Both the position numbers and the translations under genes were made by a program. This document shows positions 27,139 to 36,461 of a stretch of 64,000 bases of DNA, one piece after another. Each line of letters opens with the position of its first letter. Positions within the stretch are counted from its first letter, which is position 1. Below the pieces are notes generated by a model that did not search any database, had not been told where the DNA came from, and saw only the letters and a list, made by a program, of their open reading frames with translations. The stretch comes from Novosphingobium huizhouense (lineage in GTDB: Bacteria > Pseudomonadota > Alphaproteobacteria > Sphingomonadales > Sphingomonadaceae), in assembly GCF_020179475.1 (NCBI RefSeq), contig NZ_JAILXZ010000003.1, positions 124,001 through 188,000 on the forward strand, written 5' to 3'.

Positions 27139-27262
27139 CGACCAGGCTCGCCCGGGGGGCGGCAAGCCGGCCTTTGGGGAGACGTATTCGTACCTAGCAG
27201 CCGGGCAGTCTTGTTTGAGGATGGTCTGACATAACGCGACAACCAACCCTGGATGTCCCGTC

Positions 27263-28693
27263 ATGTCCCAGTCTCCGCCCTCGTTGTCGCGAACGCTCGA
27301 ATTCTTCACGCTGACCGACGCCGATTATGGGCGTTTTCCGGCGATCGCGGCGGCGATGGCCAAGCTCGCGCCGTCTGCGCTCGAGCGGCTCTACGATCGC
27401 ATTGCGGTCTCGCCCGAAATCTCCGGGCTCTTCGGCTCGCGCGCGGCGATGGCCCATGCGCGCGAGAAGCAGCTGCTGCACTGGCAGAAGATGTTCTCGG
27501 GTCGCCCCGATGCCACCTACCTCGACAGCGCCCGCACGATCGGGCGCGTCCATGCCCGCATCGGCTTGTCGCCCGACTGGTACATCGGCGCCTATGCCAG
27601 CGTGATCGACGAAGTGATCGTGGGGCTGGCGGGCGCCTTGCCGACGCTTTCGCCCCGGCGCAAGGCGCGCATGGTGGGCACGATGGTCAAGATGGCCCAG
27701 CTCGACATGAACATCGCGCTGTCGACGTATTTCGAGATCGCCGAGAAGGCGCGGCTCGCGGTCATCGACCATCTCGGCGCGGCGCTGCAGCGGATGACCA
27801 ACGGTGATTTCCATTCGCCGATCGACACGCTGCCGCCCGAGTTCGCCTCGATCCAGTCCGATTTCGAGATGATGCGCGGCAAGGTCGCGGCGGCGCTGAC
27901 CGAGGTTTCGCAGGCCTCGGGCGCGGTCGATACCGGCGCCAAGGAAATCCGCCAGGCCTCGGACGACATGGCGCGCCGCACCGAGCACCAGGCCGCGAGC
28001 CTCGAGGAAGCCTCGGCGGCGATGACCGCGCTCGCTGCCAGCGTGCGTTCCACCGCCGACGATTCGGGCAATCTCCACAATGCCGTGCGCCAGACCCATG
28101 CCGATGCGCAGACCGGCGGCGCCGTGGTCGGCGAAGCGGTCCAGGCGATGACCGACATCCAGCAGTCGGCGCAGGAGATCGGCAAGATCATCGCGGTGAT
28201 CGACGGGATCGCCTTCCAGACCAATCTGCTCGCGCTCAACGCCGGGGTCGAAGCGGCGCGCGCCGGGGATGCCGGCCGCGGCTTCGCGGTCGTCGCCAAC
28301 GAAGTGCGGGCGCTGGCGCAGCGATCGGCCGACGCTGCACTCGACATCAAGAACCTGATCGGCGCGAGCTCGGCGCAAGTCGACCGCGGCGTCGCCATCG
28401 TCGGCCAGACCGGCGAGACCTTCTCGCGCATCGTCGGGCGGGTCGGCGAGATCGCCGAGCTGGCGAGCAGCATCGCCGCCTCGGCGCGCGATCAGGCGAC
28501 CAACATCGGCCAGATCCGCGAGACGGTGGGCGAGCTCGACACGATGACGCAGCAGAATGCGGCGATGGTCGAGCAGGCGACGGCGGCGGCGCGCAACCTC
28601 GCCGGGCAGGCCGACCGCATGGCGGAGCTGGTGGACCGCTTCCAGCTCGGCAACGAAGGCCGCCCCTCGCGCGGGATGCGCCGCGCCGCCTGA
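27263..28693 (+). CDS. Globin-coupled chemoreceptor (HemAT-like)
   Basis: A soluble 476-residue sensor. Residues about 10-165 form a sensor globin with the proximal His97 in [18 protein letters not shown] short linker follows, then a methyl-accepting domain (about 210-460) with the hairpin tip [41 protein letters not shown]. No membrane segment is present. Proteins of this build bind O2 at haem and steer aerotaxis through CheA/CheW, which are not in this window. Location after dnaN seems incidental. Confidence 0.9.
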   Translation: MSQSPPSLSRTLEFFTLTDADYGRFPAIAAAMAKLAPSALERLYDRIAVSPEISGLFGSRAAMAHAREKQLLHWQKMFSGRPDATYLDSARTIGRVHARIGLSPDWYIGAYASVIDEVIVGLAGALPTLSPRRKARMVGTMVKMAQLDMNIALSTYFEIAEKARLAVIDHLGAALQRMTNGDFHSPIDTLPPEFASIQSDFEMMRGKVAAALTEVSQASGAVDTGAKEIRQASDDMARRTEHQAASLEEASAAMTALAASVRSTADDSGNLHNAVRQTHADAQTGGAVVGEAVQAMTDIQQSAQEIGKIIAVIDGIAFQTNLLALNAGVEAARAGDAGRGFAVVANEVRALAQRSADAALDIKNLIGASSAQVDRGVAIVGQTGETFSRIVGRVGEIAELASSIAASARDQATNIGQIRETVGELDTMTQQNAAMVEQATAAARNLAGQADRMAELVDRFQLGNEGRPSRGMRRAA

Positions 28694-28719
28694 CGGCCTT
28701 GCGCCGTCGCGCGGCGCGT

Positions 28720-29736
28720 TCAGATATCCACGACGATCTTGCCGAAGTGCGCGCCGCTGATCTGGTGGCGGAAGGCATCGCCGAGCGCTTCGAGGTCGAA
28801 GTGGCGGTCGATCACCGGGTGGATGCCGTTGACTTCGATCGCCGCGATCATGTCGAGCTGGCTCGCCCGCGATCCCACCGTCAGGCCCTGGACCCGCAGG
28901 TTCTTGTTCATCAGCAGCGCGGTGTTCACCGGCCCGGCAAACCCGGCCAGCACGCCGATCACCGCGATGTGGCCGCCGACCCGCGTCGCCACCATCGACT
29001 GTTCGAGCGTGCCGGCGCCGCCGATCTCGACCACGGTGTCGACGCCGCGCCCGCCGGTCAGCTCCGCCGCCTTGACGCCCCAGGTTTCGACCCGGCGATA
29101 ATTGATCACTTCGTCCGCGCCCATCGCGCGCAGCCGCTCGAGCTTCCCGTCCGACGAACTGGTGGCGATGACCCGCGCGCCGGCCGCCTTGGCGAACTGC
29201 AGCGCGAAGATCGAGACGCCGCCGGTGCCCTGGACCAGCACGGTCGAACCAGGACCGGTGGCGCCATCGACGAACAGCGCGCGCCAGGCGGTGAGGCCGG
29301 CGCAGGTCAGCGTCGCCGCCTCGGCGTGGCTGAACCCTTTGGGTGCGCGGGTGAACCAGCGCGCCGGGACGACGACCTCGCTGCGGGCGTAGCCGTCGGT
29401 GCTGTCGCCGGGCACGCGGAACTGCATCGGCTGGTGGAGCGTGCCATCGTCCCACAGCGGGAAGAACACCGAGACGACATGATCGCCCACCGCGAACTCG
29501 CCGACGCCATCGCCGACCGCGACGACTTCGCCCGCTCCGTCGGACATCGGGATGCGCTCGGCAGGCGCGGGGATCATCCCTGCGACGACCGCGTAGTCGT
29601 GGAAATTCAACGAGGAGGCGTGGATGCGCACGCGGATCTCGCCCGCGCCAGGGGCGCCAGGGTCGCCTAGCTCCACCGCCTTGAGGCTGTCCAGCGTCGC
29701 GGGCTGCGCGCCCAGCTGCATCGCGCGAATGGTCAT
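28720..29736 (-). CDS. Medium-chain dehydrogenase/reductase (quinone oxidoreductase-like)
   Basis: A 338-residue MDR protein: substrate domain with SSLNFHDYAVVAG and GAGEVVAVGDGV, then the NAD(P) Rossmann part VLVQGTGGVSIFALQFAKAAGARVIATSSS. The catalytic zinc Cys of true alcohol dehydrogenases is replaced (SSLNFHDY, as in zinc-free quinone reductases), so a zinc-independent NADPH reductase is more likely. The ATG at 29736 has AGGGAGAG before it. A 16-base symmetric site lies 23 bases upstream. Confidence 0.85.
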   Translation of the reverse strand: MTIRAMQLGAQPATLDSLKAVELGDPGAPGAGEIRVRIHASSLNFHDYAVVAGMIPAPAERIPMSDGAGEVVAVGDGVGEFAVGDHVVSVFFPLWDDGTLHQPMQFRVPGDSTDGYARSEVVVPARWFTRAPKGFSHAEAATLTCAGLTAWRALFVDGATGPGSTVLVQGTGGVSIFALQFAKAAGARVIATSSSDGKLERLRAMGADEVINYRRVETWGVKAAELTGGRGVDTVVEIGGAGTLEQSMVATRVGGHIAVIGVLAGFAGPVNTALLMNKNLRVQGLTVGSRASQLDMIAAIEVNGIHPVIDRHFDLEALGDAFRHQISGAHFGKIVVDI

Positions 29737-29758
29737 CCGGTTCTCTCCCTGCCGTCGC

Positions 29759-29774
29759 TTAGTCAACCGATTAA
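29759..29774. promoter_or_regulatory. Imperfect palindrome TTAGTCAACCGATTAA, possible operator
   Basis: The 16-base site is symmetric apart from purine-purine or pyrimidine-pyrimidine changes and lies just before the MDR reductase gene. Its outer letters match the perfect palindrome at 40227-40242 before the acyl-CoA dehydrogenase pair. Confidence 0.3.
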
Positions 29775-29801
29775 GTCAGAGTCCCGGGGAACGGTCAACT
29801 G

Positions 29802-31100
29802 CTAGCCGCGCGCGCGGATCATCTCCGCGACATCGACGAACTTTTCGCGCGGGGCGCCTTCGCGGGCGCGCGCGGCCTCGGCTTCCTCGATCCGTTTCCA
29901 GTCGCGGAAGGTGACAACGTCGATTCCGCGCGCCGCGGCCAGCGCGTCGAACCCGGCGCGGCCCTGATTGTGCGCAAAGGCGGGCATGTCCTCGGCAATC
30001 TTCTCGATCACCGCGAAGCCGTCTGGACGGTTGGTGCCGATGGTGCCCGACGGACCCCGCCGCGCCCAGCCGACGCAGTAGAGGCCGGGCAGGATGCGCC
30101 CTTCGTCGTTGGCGAAGCGACCGGCCCGCTCGTCGAACGGCACGCCCGGGATCGGCGCGGTGCGATAGCCGATGCAGGCGACCACCAGGCTTGCCGGAAT
30201 CTCGTAGAATTCGCCGGTGCCGACAGCGCGGCCCGCCTCGATCCTCGTGCGCTCGACCTCGATCGCCTCGACCCGGCCTTGCCCGAGCAGCCCGCGAGGT
30301 GCGGCGAAGAAGTCGAACTCGACCGCGATGTCGGCGGGCGCGTCTTCGCCGTGCTCGGCAAAGTTGCGCAGGTGGGTCACCGACTTGCGCAGGCCCGGCT
30401 CGAGCAGCGCGTCCTCGGCAATGTCGGGCAGGTCGGCAGGATCGACGCGCGGCGTCGCCCGGGCAAGGTGGCCGAGTTCGCCCAGTTCCTTGGGCGTCAT
30501 CATGATCTGGTGCGGCCCGCGCCGGCCGAGCACGACGATGCGGCGGATCTTCGAGCCGGCGAGCGCATCGAGCGCGTGGCCGACGATGTCGCTGCCGGCG
30601 AATTCCTCGCGCGTCTTCGACAGGATCCGCGCGACGTCGAGCGCGACGTTGCCCATGCCGATGACCACCGCGGTCTCGCCCGACAGGTCGGGATCGAGCG
30701 CGGCGAATTCGGGGTGGCCGTTGTACCAGCCGACGAAGGCGGCGCTGCCGTAGACCCCGCGCAGGTGGTCGCCCGGCAGGTCGAGACCGCGGTCGCGCGG
30801 CGCGCCGGTGGCGAGCACGACCGCGTCGTAGAGGTCGCGCAATTCGTCGATCGAGACATCCTCGCCGATCGTCACGTTGCCTACGAAGCGGACGTTGTCG
30901 GACAGCGCGGTCTGCTCGTAGCGGCGCGAGACGCCCTTGATCGACTGGTGATCGGGCGCGACCCCGGTGCGGATCAGGCCGTAGGGAACGGGCAGGCGGT
31001 CGAAGATGTCGACGCGGACGTCATCGCCCCACTGCTTCTGCGCCGCCTCGGCGGTATAGTACCCGGCCGGTCCGGACCCGATGATCGCGATGTGCCGCAT
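29802..31100 (-). CDS. Ferredoxin-NADP+ reductase, adrenodoxin-reductase type
   Basis: A 432-residue flavoprotein: FAD motif IIGSGPAGYYTAEAAQ near residue 5, RLPVPYGLIRTGVAPDHQSIK (typical of adrenodoxin reductase/FprA), VVLATGAPRDR, NADP motif VVIGMGNVALDVARIL, and the end WARRGPSGTIGTNRPDG. It would pass electrons from NADPH to a ferredoxin, for example for cytochrome P450s; neither is adjacent. Length matches the family. Confidence 0.9.
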   Translation of the reverse strand: MRHIAIIGSGPAGYYTAEAAQKQWGDDVRVDIFDRLPVPYGLIRTGVAPDHQSIKGVSRRYEQTALSDNVRFVGNVTIGEDVSIDELRDLYDAVVLATGAPRDRGLDLPGDHLRGVYGSAAFVGWYNGHPEFAALDPDLSGETAVVIGMGNVALDVARILSKTREEFAGSDIVGHALDALAGSKIRRIVVLGRRGPHQIMMTPKELGELGHLARATPRVDPADLPDIAEDALLEPGLRKSVTHLRNFAEHGEDAPADIAVEFDFFAAPRGLLGQGRVEAIEVERTRIEAGRAVGTGEFYEIPASLVVACIGYRTAPIPGVPFDERAGRFANDEGRILPGLYCVGWARRGPSGTIGTNRPDGFAVIEKIAEDMPAFAHNQGRAGFDALAAARGIDVVTFRDWKRIEEAEAARAREGAPREKFVDVAEMIRARG

Positions 31101-31176
31101 GCGCTCTCCCGCGCTTCGTTGTGATTCTGCGGGTGATGCTAACGGACCGGCGGCAAAAGGAAAGCGTTGCGCGCAA

Positions 31177-32034
31177 TCAGGTCGGGCCAGGCGGTTCGTC
31201 GAGGAATCCGGTGAGCCGTTCGCCGAACTCCTCGGCCTTCGACAGCATGAACAGATGGCCGCCGCCGCTGAACATCTCGAGCCGGCTGCCGGGAATGGCA
31301 TTGTGCAGGAAGTGCGAATTGACCGGCGGGATCAGCTGGTCCTCCTCGTCGGCCATGACCATCGTCGGCACGCCGATCAGCGGCAGGAACGGCACGCTCG
31401 ACCAGGCGGCGAAGGCGGCGAGCTGGCAGGCCCAGCCGGTGGGCGAGGGCGCGCGCGCGGCGTTGAGCGAGACCCGGCCCGAGCCGCCGCCGTTGTAAAG
31501 CATCGCGAGGTTGCGCCGCAGCGTCTTTTCCACGGTGTATTCGCGCGGGTCGGCCATCTTGCCGAGCAGCGCGACGTTGCCCGGGACCATCGTCGCCCCG
31601 CCGCTGGCCGTCGCCGCCAGCACCAGCTTGCCGAGCCGGGCGCGATGCTGGAAGGCGAACTGCTGCGCCACCGCGCCGCCCCAAGAGATTCCGAGCAGGT
31701 CGATCCGCTCGATCCGCAGGCGGTCGAGCAGCGCGGCCAGCGCCAGCGCCATGCACGGGATGGTATAGGGAAACACCGGGTCGGGCGAGCCGCCGATGCC
31801 GGGCATGTCGAGCGCGATGATCCGCCGGTCGGTGACGGCCTGCGCGATCGGTTCGAGCAGCTCGATGTTCATGCCGATGCCGTTGAGCACGACCAGCGGG
31901 TGCGGCTCGCCGGGACGGCCATGGCCCGAGGCCGCGCGCCCCGATCCGGCGGGGCCGCGCCCGATGTCCCACTGGCCGACCCGCAGCCGCCGCCCGGCCA
32001 CGCCGATCAGGGAATAGGATGCCGTCGAAGCCAA
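31177..32034 (-). CDS. Alpha/beta hydrolase, similar to intracellular PHA depolymerase
   Basis: A 285-residue hydrolase with oxyanion segment VVLNGIGMNIELLEP, nucleophile elbow GISWGGAVAQQ, ADEEDQLIP with the Asp and GGGHLFML with the His. GIGMNIELLEP and ISWGG resemble medium-chain PHA depolymerase PhaZ. No PHA synthase is near, so another ester is possible. I choose the TTG at 32034 because GAGGA stands at the right distance; a TTG at 32052 is an alternative. Confidence 0.78.
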   Translation of the reverse strand: MASTASYSLIGVAGRRLRVGQWDIGRGPAGSGRAASGHGRPGEPHPLVVLNGIGMNIELLEPIAQAVTDRRIIALDMPGIGGSPDPVFPYTIPCMALALAALLDRLRIERIDLLGISWGGAVAQQFAFQHRARLGKLVLAATASGGATMVPGNVALLGKMADPREYTVEKTLRRNLAMLYNGGGSGRVSLNAARAPSPTGWACQLAAFAAWSSVPFLPLIGVPTMVMADEEDQLIPPVNSHFLHNAIPGSRLEMFSGGGHLFMLSKAEEFGERLTGFLDEPPGPT

Positions 32035-32171
32035 TCGTTCCTCGCGCCTCAAAAGTTGCGTCGCGCAGCGGCCTAGCAGCTTCGCTCCATCGGCAAAAGT
32101 CGCGCGATCCGCGAGGGGCGAAGCGTGTGCACTTAACCTTTTTTCAAAGCAAACCCGGCAATTGGTCAGTC

Positions 32172-34844
32172 ATGTCCGAAGAATTGGCGACGACCCTGGC
32201 CGAACCACCCGCCAAGCCCTTGTCCGGCCGCGATTTCGCCCGCACGCAGAGGCGGCGCGACCGGTCGGCGACGACCCCGCCGGGGGCCGCGTTCCTGTTC
32301 GGGGATCGGCGCAACCAGCAGATCGTCGGGCAGGAATGGCCGAACATGGGCCTGCCGATGGCCGGCGGGATTGCAGGGCTGCTGGTCGTCAACGCGGCGT
32401 TTACCTCGTGGACCGCGCCGGTGATGGCGCTGGTCGCGGCGGTGCTCGTGGTCGGCGCGCGCTTCGCCATCCGGGTCGAGCGCGAGGCGCGGCTCACCAC
32501 CGGGCTGCGCGCCGGCCTGCTCGCGCTCGTCGTCGCCTTGCCGATGTTCGTGTATGGCGCGGCGGTCGGGCTGTGGGCCCAGTCCGGGCACGTGCCCTGG
32601 ACCCAGTCGCTGGCGCTTCTGGTAACCATATCGCTGTTCGCGACGGTCACCCAGTCGGGCCGGCTTGCGGCGATGCTCGCGGCGCAGGTCGCGCTGTGGG
32701 CGGGGGTGACTTGCGTGGTCAGCCCGCAGGGCGGGGCGGTGGTGCTGGTGCTCGGCGGCGCGATCGCCGCGGTCGCCTACGTGCGCCAGCGCGAGATCGA
32801 CTTCAGGGCGCAGGAGCGCGCGCAGGAAGAGGCGCGCGTCCAGACCCGCGCGCAGGAAATCCTCGCCGATTACGAGGAGACCGGGCAGGGCTGGTTCTGG
32901 GAGACCGACCGCCGCGGCCAGCTCACCTATCTCTCGCCGCCGGTCGCCGAGACTCTGGGGCGTGCGGTCGAGGACCTGGTCGGCCGTCCCTTCTCCGACT
33001 TGTTCAACCTCGCCGACCAGTCGGGCGAGGGCGAGCGGACGCTCGCCTTCCACCTTTCGGCGCGGTCGAGCTTCTCCGACCTCGCGGTGCGCGCCGCAAC
33101 CAGTGGAGAGGAGCGCTGGTGGTCGATCACCGGCCGGCCGACCTACGACCTGTTCAACAACTTCCAGGGTTTCCGCGGCTCGGGCACCGATCTCACCGAA
33201 AAGCGCCGCTCGCAGGAGCACGCCAGCCGGCTGGCGCACTTCGATTCGCTCACCGGGCTGTCGAACCGCTTCCGCATGTCGCAGTCGCTCGAGAAGATCC
33301 TCAACGCGCCCCAGCTCAGCCATCGCACCTGTTCGGTGATGCTGCTCGATCTCGACCGCTTCAAGCAGGTCAACGATACGCTCGGCCATCCCGCGGGCGA
33401 TGCGCTGCTCAAGCAGGTGGCGCAGCGGCTCGAGCGGGTGGTCGGCAACAACGGCCGGGTCGGTCGCCTCGGCGGCGACGAGTTCGAGGTGATCCTGCCC
33501 GGCAAGGTCGAGCGCGAGAGGCTCGCGGCGCTGGCTGGCCAGGTGATCGAGACGCTGTCGCAGCCCTATTCGATCGACGGCAGCCGGGTGATGATCGGGG
33601 CCTCGGTCGGCATCGCGCTCGCCCCCGACGACGGCGTGACCAGCGAGGCGCTGATCCGCAATGCCGATCTTGCGCTCTATGCCGCCAAGGACGGCGGGCG
33701 CGGGCGTTACCACTTCTACGCGCCCGACCTGCACAGCGATGCCGAGGAGCGCCGCCAGCTCGAGGAAGACCTGCGTGATGCCGTCGCCCACGGCGGGCTC
33801 GAGCTCTACTACCAGCCCGTCGTCCAGACCGCGACCGAGCGGATCACCGGGTTCGAGGCGCTGCTGCGCTGGCACCACCCCGAGCAGGGCTACATCTCCC
33901 CGGCCAAGTTCATCCCGATCGCCGAGGATACCGGGCTGATCACCACGATCGGCGAATGGGCGCTGCGCACCGCGTGCCAGGACCTGTCGAAGTGGCCGGC
34001 CAACGTGCGCGTCGCGGTCAACGTCTCGCCGCTGCAGTTCTCGAACCCGTCGCTGCCGTCGATCGTCACCAGCGCGCTGGCGCACGCACAGGTCGATCCG
34101 CAGCGGCTCGAGCTCGAGATTACCGAAAGCGTGTTCCTCAACGACGATTCGGACACCGAGGCGATGTTCCGGGCGCTCAAGTCGGTCGGCGTGCGGCTCG
34201 CGCTCGACGATTTCGGCACCGGCTATTCCTCGCTCGGCTATCTGAAGAAGGCGCCGTTCGACAAGATCAAGATCGACCAGTCGTTCGTGCGCGGCGCGAC
34301 CCAGCCGGGCAGCCGCAACGGTGCGATCATCGCCTCGATCGTCAGCCTGGCCGAGGCGCTGGGAATGGAGACCACCGCCGAAGGGGTCGAGACGCTCGAC
34401 GAGCTCGACCTCATCCGCGTGCTTGGTTGCAGCCATGTCCAGGGCTATATCTACGAACGCCCGCTCTCGGCGGAATCCGCCGCCGCGCGCCTGTCCTCGG
34501 GCCTCGTCGCGATCGCGCAAGGGCCGCGCTCGGCGCGCGCCAGCCGCCAGACGATGCTGCGCAAGGTCGTGCTCGACCATGCCGGGCACCGCTATCACGG
34601 CACGATCCGCAACATCAGCCGCACCGGCGCGCTGATCGAAGGGCTGTGGAACGTGCCGCCCGGCACGATCTTCCGCGTGCTGCTGTCGGAAAGCTATCCC
34701 GTCACCGCCACATGCCGCTGGTCGAACGACGACCGCCTCGGCGTCGAGTTTTCGATGCCGCTCGAACTCGACGAGGAAGGCCGCATCGCCGCGGTCACGC
34801 TGCGCAATCCCGCGCTCGAAATGGCGCAGCGCAAGGTCGGCTGA
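32172..34844 (+). CDS. Membrane PAS-GGDEF-EAL-PilZ cyclic-di-GMP protein
   Basis: An 890-residue protein with five or so membrane segments (about 60-205), a PAS domain (about 230-345), GGDEF (motif RLGGDEF, 432-438), EAL (FEALLRW, 561-567, with LDDFGTGYSS further on) and a C-terminal PilZ-like domain (LRKVVLDHAG ... RNISRTGALIEG). GGDEF makes and EAL breaks cyclic-di-GMP; both motifs look intact. The RxxD inhibitory site expected five residues before GGDEF is absent. PilZ at the end could read out the same signal. It stands alone in its transcription unit. Confidence 0.92.
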   Translation: MSEELATTLAEPPAKPLSGRDFARTQRRRDRSATTPPGAAFLFGDRRNQQIVGQEWPNMGLPMAGGIAGLLVVNAAFTSWTAPVMALVAAVLVVGARFAIRVEREARLTTGLRAGLLALVVALPMFVYGAAVGLWAQSGHVPWTQSLALLVTISLFATVTQSGRLAAMLAAQVALWAGVTCVVSPQGGAVVLVLGGAIAAVAYVRQREIDFRAQERAQEEARVQTRAQEILADYEETGQGWFWETDRRGQLTYLSPPVAETLGRAVEDLVGRPFSDLFNLADQSGEGERTLAFHLSARSSFSDLAVRAATSGEERWWSITGRPTYDLFNNFQGFRGSGTDLTEKRRSQEHASRLAHFDSLTGLSNRFRMSQSLEKILNAPQLSHRTCSVMLLDLDRFKQVNDTLGHPAGDALLKQVAQRLERVVGNNGRVGRLGGDEFEVILPGKVERERLAALAGQVIETLSQPYSIDGSRVMIGASVGIALAPDDGVTSEALIRNADLALYAAKDGGRGRYHFYAPDLHSDAEERRQLEEDLRDAVAHGGLELYYQPVVQTATERITGFEALLRWHHPEQGYISPAKFIPIAEDTGLITTIGEWALRTACQDLSKWPANVRVAVNVSPLQFSNPSLPSIVTSALAHAQVDPQRLELEITESVFLNDDSDTEAMFRALKSVGVRLALDDFGTGYSSLGYLKKAPFDKIKIDQSFVRGATQPGSRNGAIIASIVSLAEALGMETTAEGVETLDELDLIRVLGCSHVQGYIYERPLSAESAAARLSSGLVAIAQGPRSARASRQTMLRKVVLDHAGHRYHGTIRNISRTGALIEGLWNVPPGTIFRVLLSESYPVTATCRWSNDDRLGVEFSMPLELDEEGRIAAVTLRNPALEMAQRKVG

Positions 34845-34897
34845 CCGCTTGAATCGCCGGCGGCGATTCGCCAGCATGGCGGGTGGAGGGCCTGGCG

Positions 34898-35164
34898 ATG
34901 AAATGGGTGATCCGCGCATATCTGCTTGCTTATGCGATAGCGCTCGGCGTGTTCGCGCTGTCGTTGGTCGGCCCGGTATCGCAACGGTCCGCTTTCGGGG
35001 CGATCTACCTCGTCGCGCTCGGCCTGCCCTGGGTCGCCATGACCGGCGCGGGCGATGTGACCGCCGGCACGGGAAGCCTGGTCGTCGTGCTCTGCCCGCT
35101 GGTCAATCTCGCGGTACTGGTGGTCCTGGCGCGCTGGCTCAGGGCGCGGAGCGCAGTGCGGTGA
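34898..35164 (+). CDS. Small membrane protein, unknown
   Basis: An 88-residue protein with three hydrophobic segments: WVIRAYLLAYAIALGVFALSL, FGAIYLVALGLPWVAM and LVVVLCPLVNLAVLVVLARW. I recognise no family. The ATG at 34898 is favoured by GGAGG at the right distance; a GTG 15 bases upstream is also in frame. Its 3' end overlaps the convergent PrsW-like gene by 26 bases. Confidence 0.6.
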   Translation: MKWVIRAYLLAYAIALGVFALSLVGPVSQRSAFGAIYLVALGLPWVAMTGAGDVTAGTGSLVVVLCPLVNLAVLVVLARWLRARSAVR

Positions 35165-36296
35165 TCCGCGCGCGATAGCGGGTCGCCACCGGGTCGGCCC
35201 TGTCGTCGATCCCGATCCGGGCGAGGAACTCCTTGCGGAACGCCAGCGCATCCTGCGCGCGGCGGATGTGCTTGCGAGCGCGGGCGGTCGACGCCGTGAT
35301 CATGCGCCTGTGGAAGCGCGTGGCCCGGTTGGCGTCGGCAAGCTCCTCAGGGGTCACGATGGTGCCGTCCTCGCCCGAAAGGGCCGCAGCCAGCGCCTTG
35401 CGCTCCTCGTGCCCGCTGCGAAGCAGGGCGAGCGCCAGAAGCGGAAGAATGACCATATTGATCGCGATGACCTCGAGCCCGGAGGCCGTGGGCAGCCAGC
35501 GTTCGGACATCGCCACCTGCGCCTTCGTCGGCGTGCCCACGATGGAGACACCTGATGTTCTCTGGACGATCCCAGCGAGGATCAGCACGAGAAGCACGGG
35601 GCCGAGCAGGAAATCCTGCGCCATGTGGGTCACCGCGGCGAGGAGGTAAGTGCCGAGCGGAATCAGCCACCGCCGCCCCGAGCGGGTGTGGATCGCATGG
35701 CCGATTCCCGCTCCGACGAGGGCGCTCCAGACGACGTGATTGTCGACGCCCCACAGCCCGAGGCGACCGAGCTGTGCGTCGAGACCGCGGAACAGGCCCT
35801 GCTGCGGGTAGGACATGCGGATGTAGTAGACCGCAAGCTCGATCACGTTGAAGCCGACCCCGCCGAGCGCGCCCATGAGCAGCCCGTCGCGCGTGCCGCG
35901 CAGCGACCAGGGCACGAACCAGGCGGCGAGCAGCAGCGGCGTAACCTTCCAGAACTCCTCGTTGATCCCGACGGTCAGCGCGGTCGCGGGGCTGTGGCTG
36001 TTGAAGAAGGCGGCGCAGGCGGGAGTGACTGCGGCGGCCCAGAGGAATACGAGCCAGCGCACCGGCCAGGTGGCGCGACGCCGCCGGCCGAGGAACGCGA
36101 TCGCAATCAGAGTCCAGGACGAGCCCAGCAGTCCCGCCCCGATGCCGAGGACGAGGAGCGGCGCATTGGAGACGGGATGGACCCATCCGTTCCACGCCCA
36201 GGTGGCAAGCGCTCCCTGGGCGGCGAGCAGGCCTGCCAGCATCAGCTTGCCACGCGCGGTGGCAAGTGGTGTGTGGTCGAGATGGTCGGCAAGCAT
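35139..36296 (-). CDS. PrsW-family intramembrane metalloprotease
   Basis: A 385-residue membrane protein with about nine helices. The PrsW/CAAX-like protease motifs are visible: GINEEFWKVTPLLL (paired Glu), GALGGVGFNVIELAVYY, WSALVGAGIGHAIH and AAVTHMAQDFLLG. B. subtilis PrsW cleaves an anti-sigma factor. No anti-sigma gene is adjacent, so the substrate is open. The C-terminal 90 residues are soluble and basic. It is convergent with the small membrane gene. Confidence 0.83.
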   Translation of the reverse strand: MLADHLDHTPLATARGKLMLAGLLAAQGALATWAWNGWVHPVSNAPLLVLGIGAGLLGSSWTLIAIAFLGRRRRATWPVRWLVFLWAAAVTPACAAFFNSHSPATALTVGINEEFWKVTPLLLAAWFVPWSLRGTRDGLLMGALGGVGFNVIELAVYYIRMSYPQQGLFRGLDAQLGRLGLWGVDNHVVWSALVGAGIGHAIHTRSGRRWLIPLGTYLLAAVTHMAQDFLLGPVLLVLILAGIVQRTSGVSIVGTPTKAQVAMSERWLPTASGLEVIAINMVILPLLALALLRSGHEERKALAAALSGEDGTIVTPEELADANRATRFHRRMITASTARARKHIRRAQDALAFRKEFLARIGIDDRADPVATRYRARITALRSAP

Positions 36297-36461
36297 GATC
36301 GGCGCACCCCCCGTCAGATCCCGTGACCGTTCGTACGCGCGGAGGCGCCCGGGGCCAAACGGGGCGGGCGTGATGCCCTTTGCAGGCGAACCTTGTGGAT
36401 CAGCGACTTGGATCGCGGCGATCGCCGAACAAGTGCAGGTCCTGTGGAAAAGCTGTGGACA

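Noticed and set aside
32166-34919. Open frame of about 917 codons on the minus strand
   Set aside because: It lies fully opposite the GGDEF-EAL-PilZ gene, which has clear motifs; the reverse frame has none.
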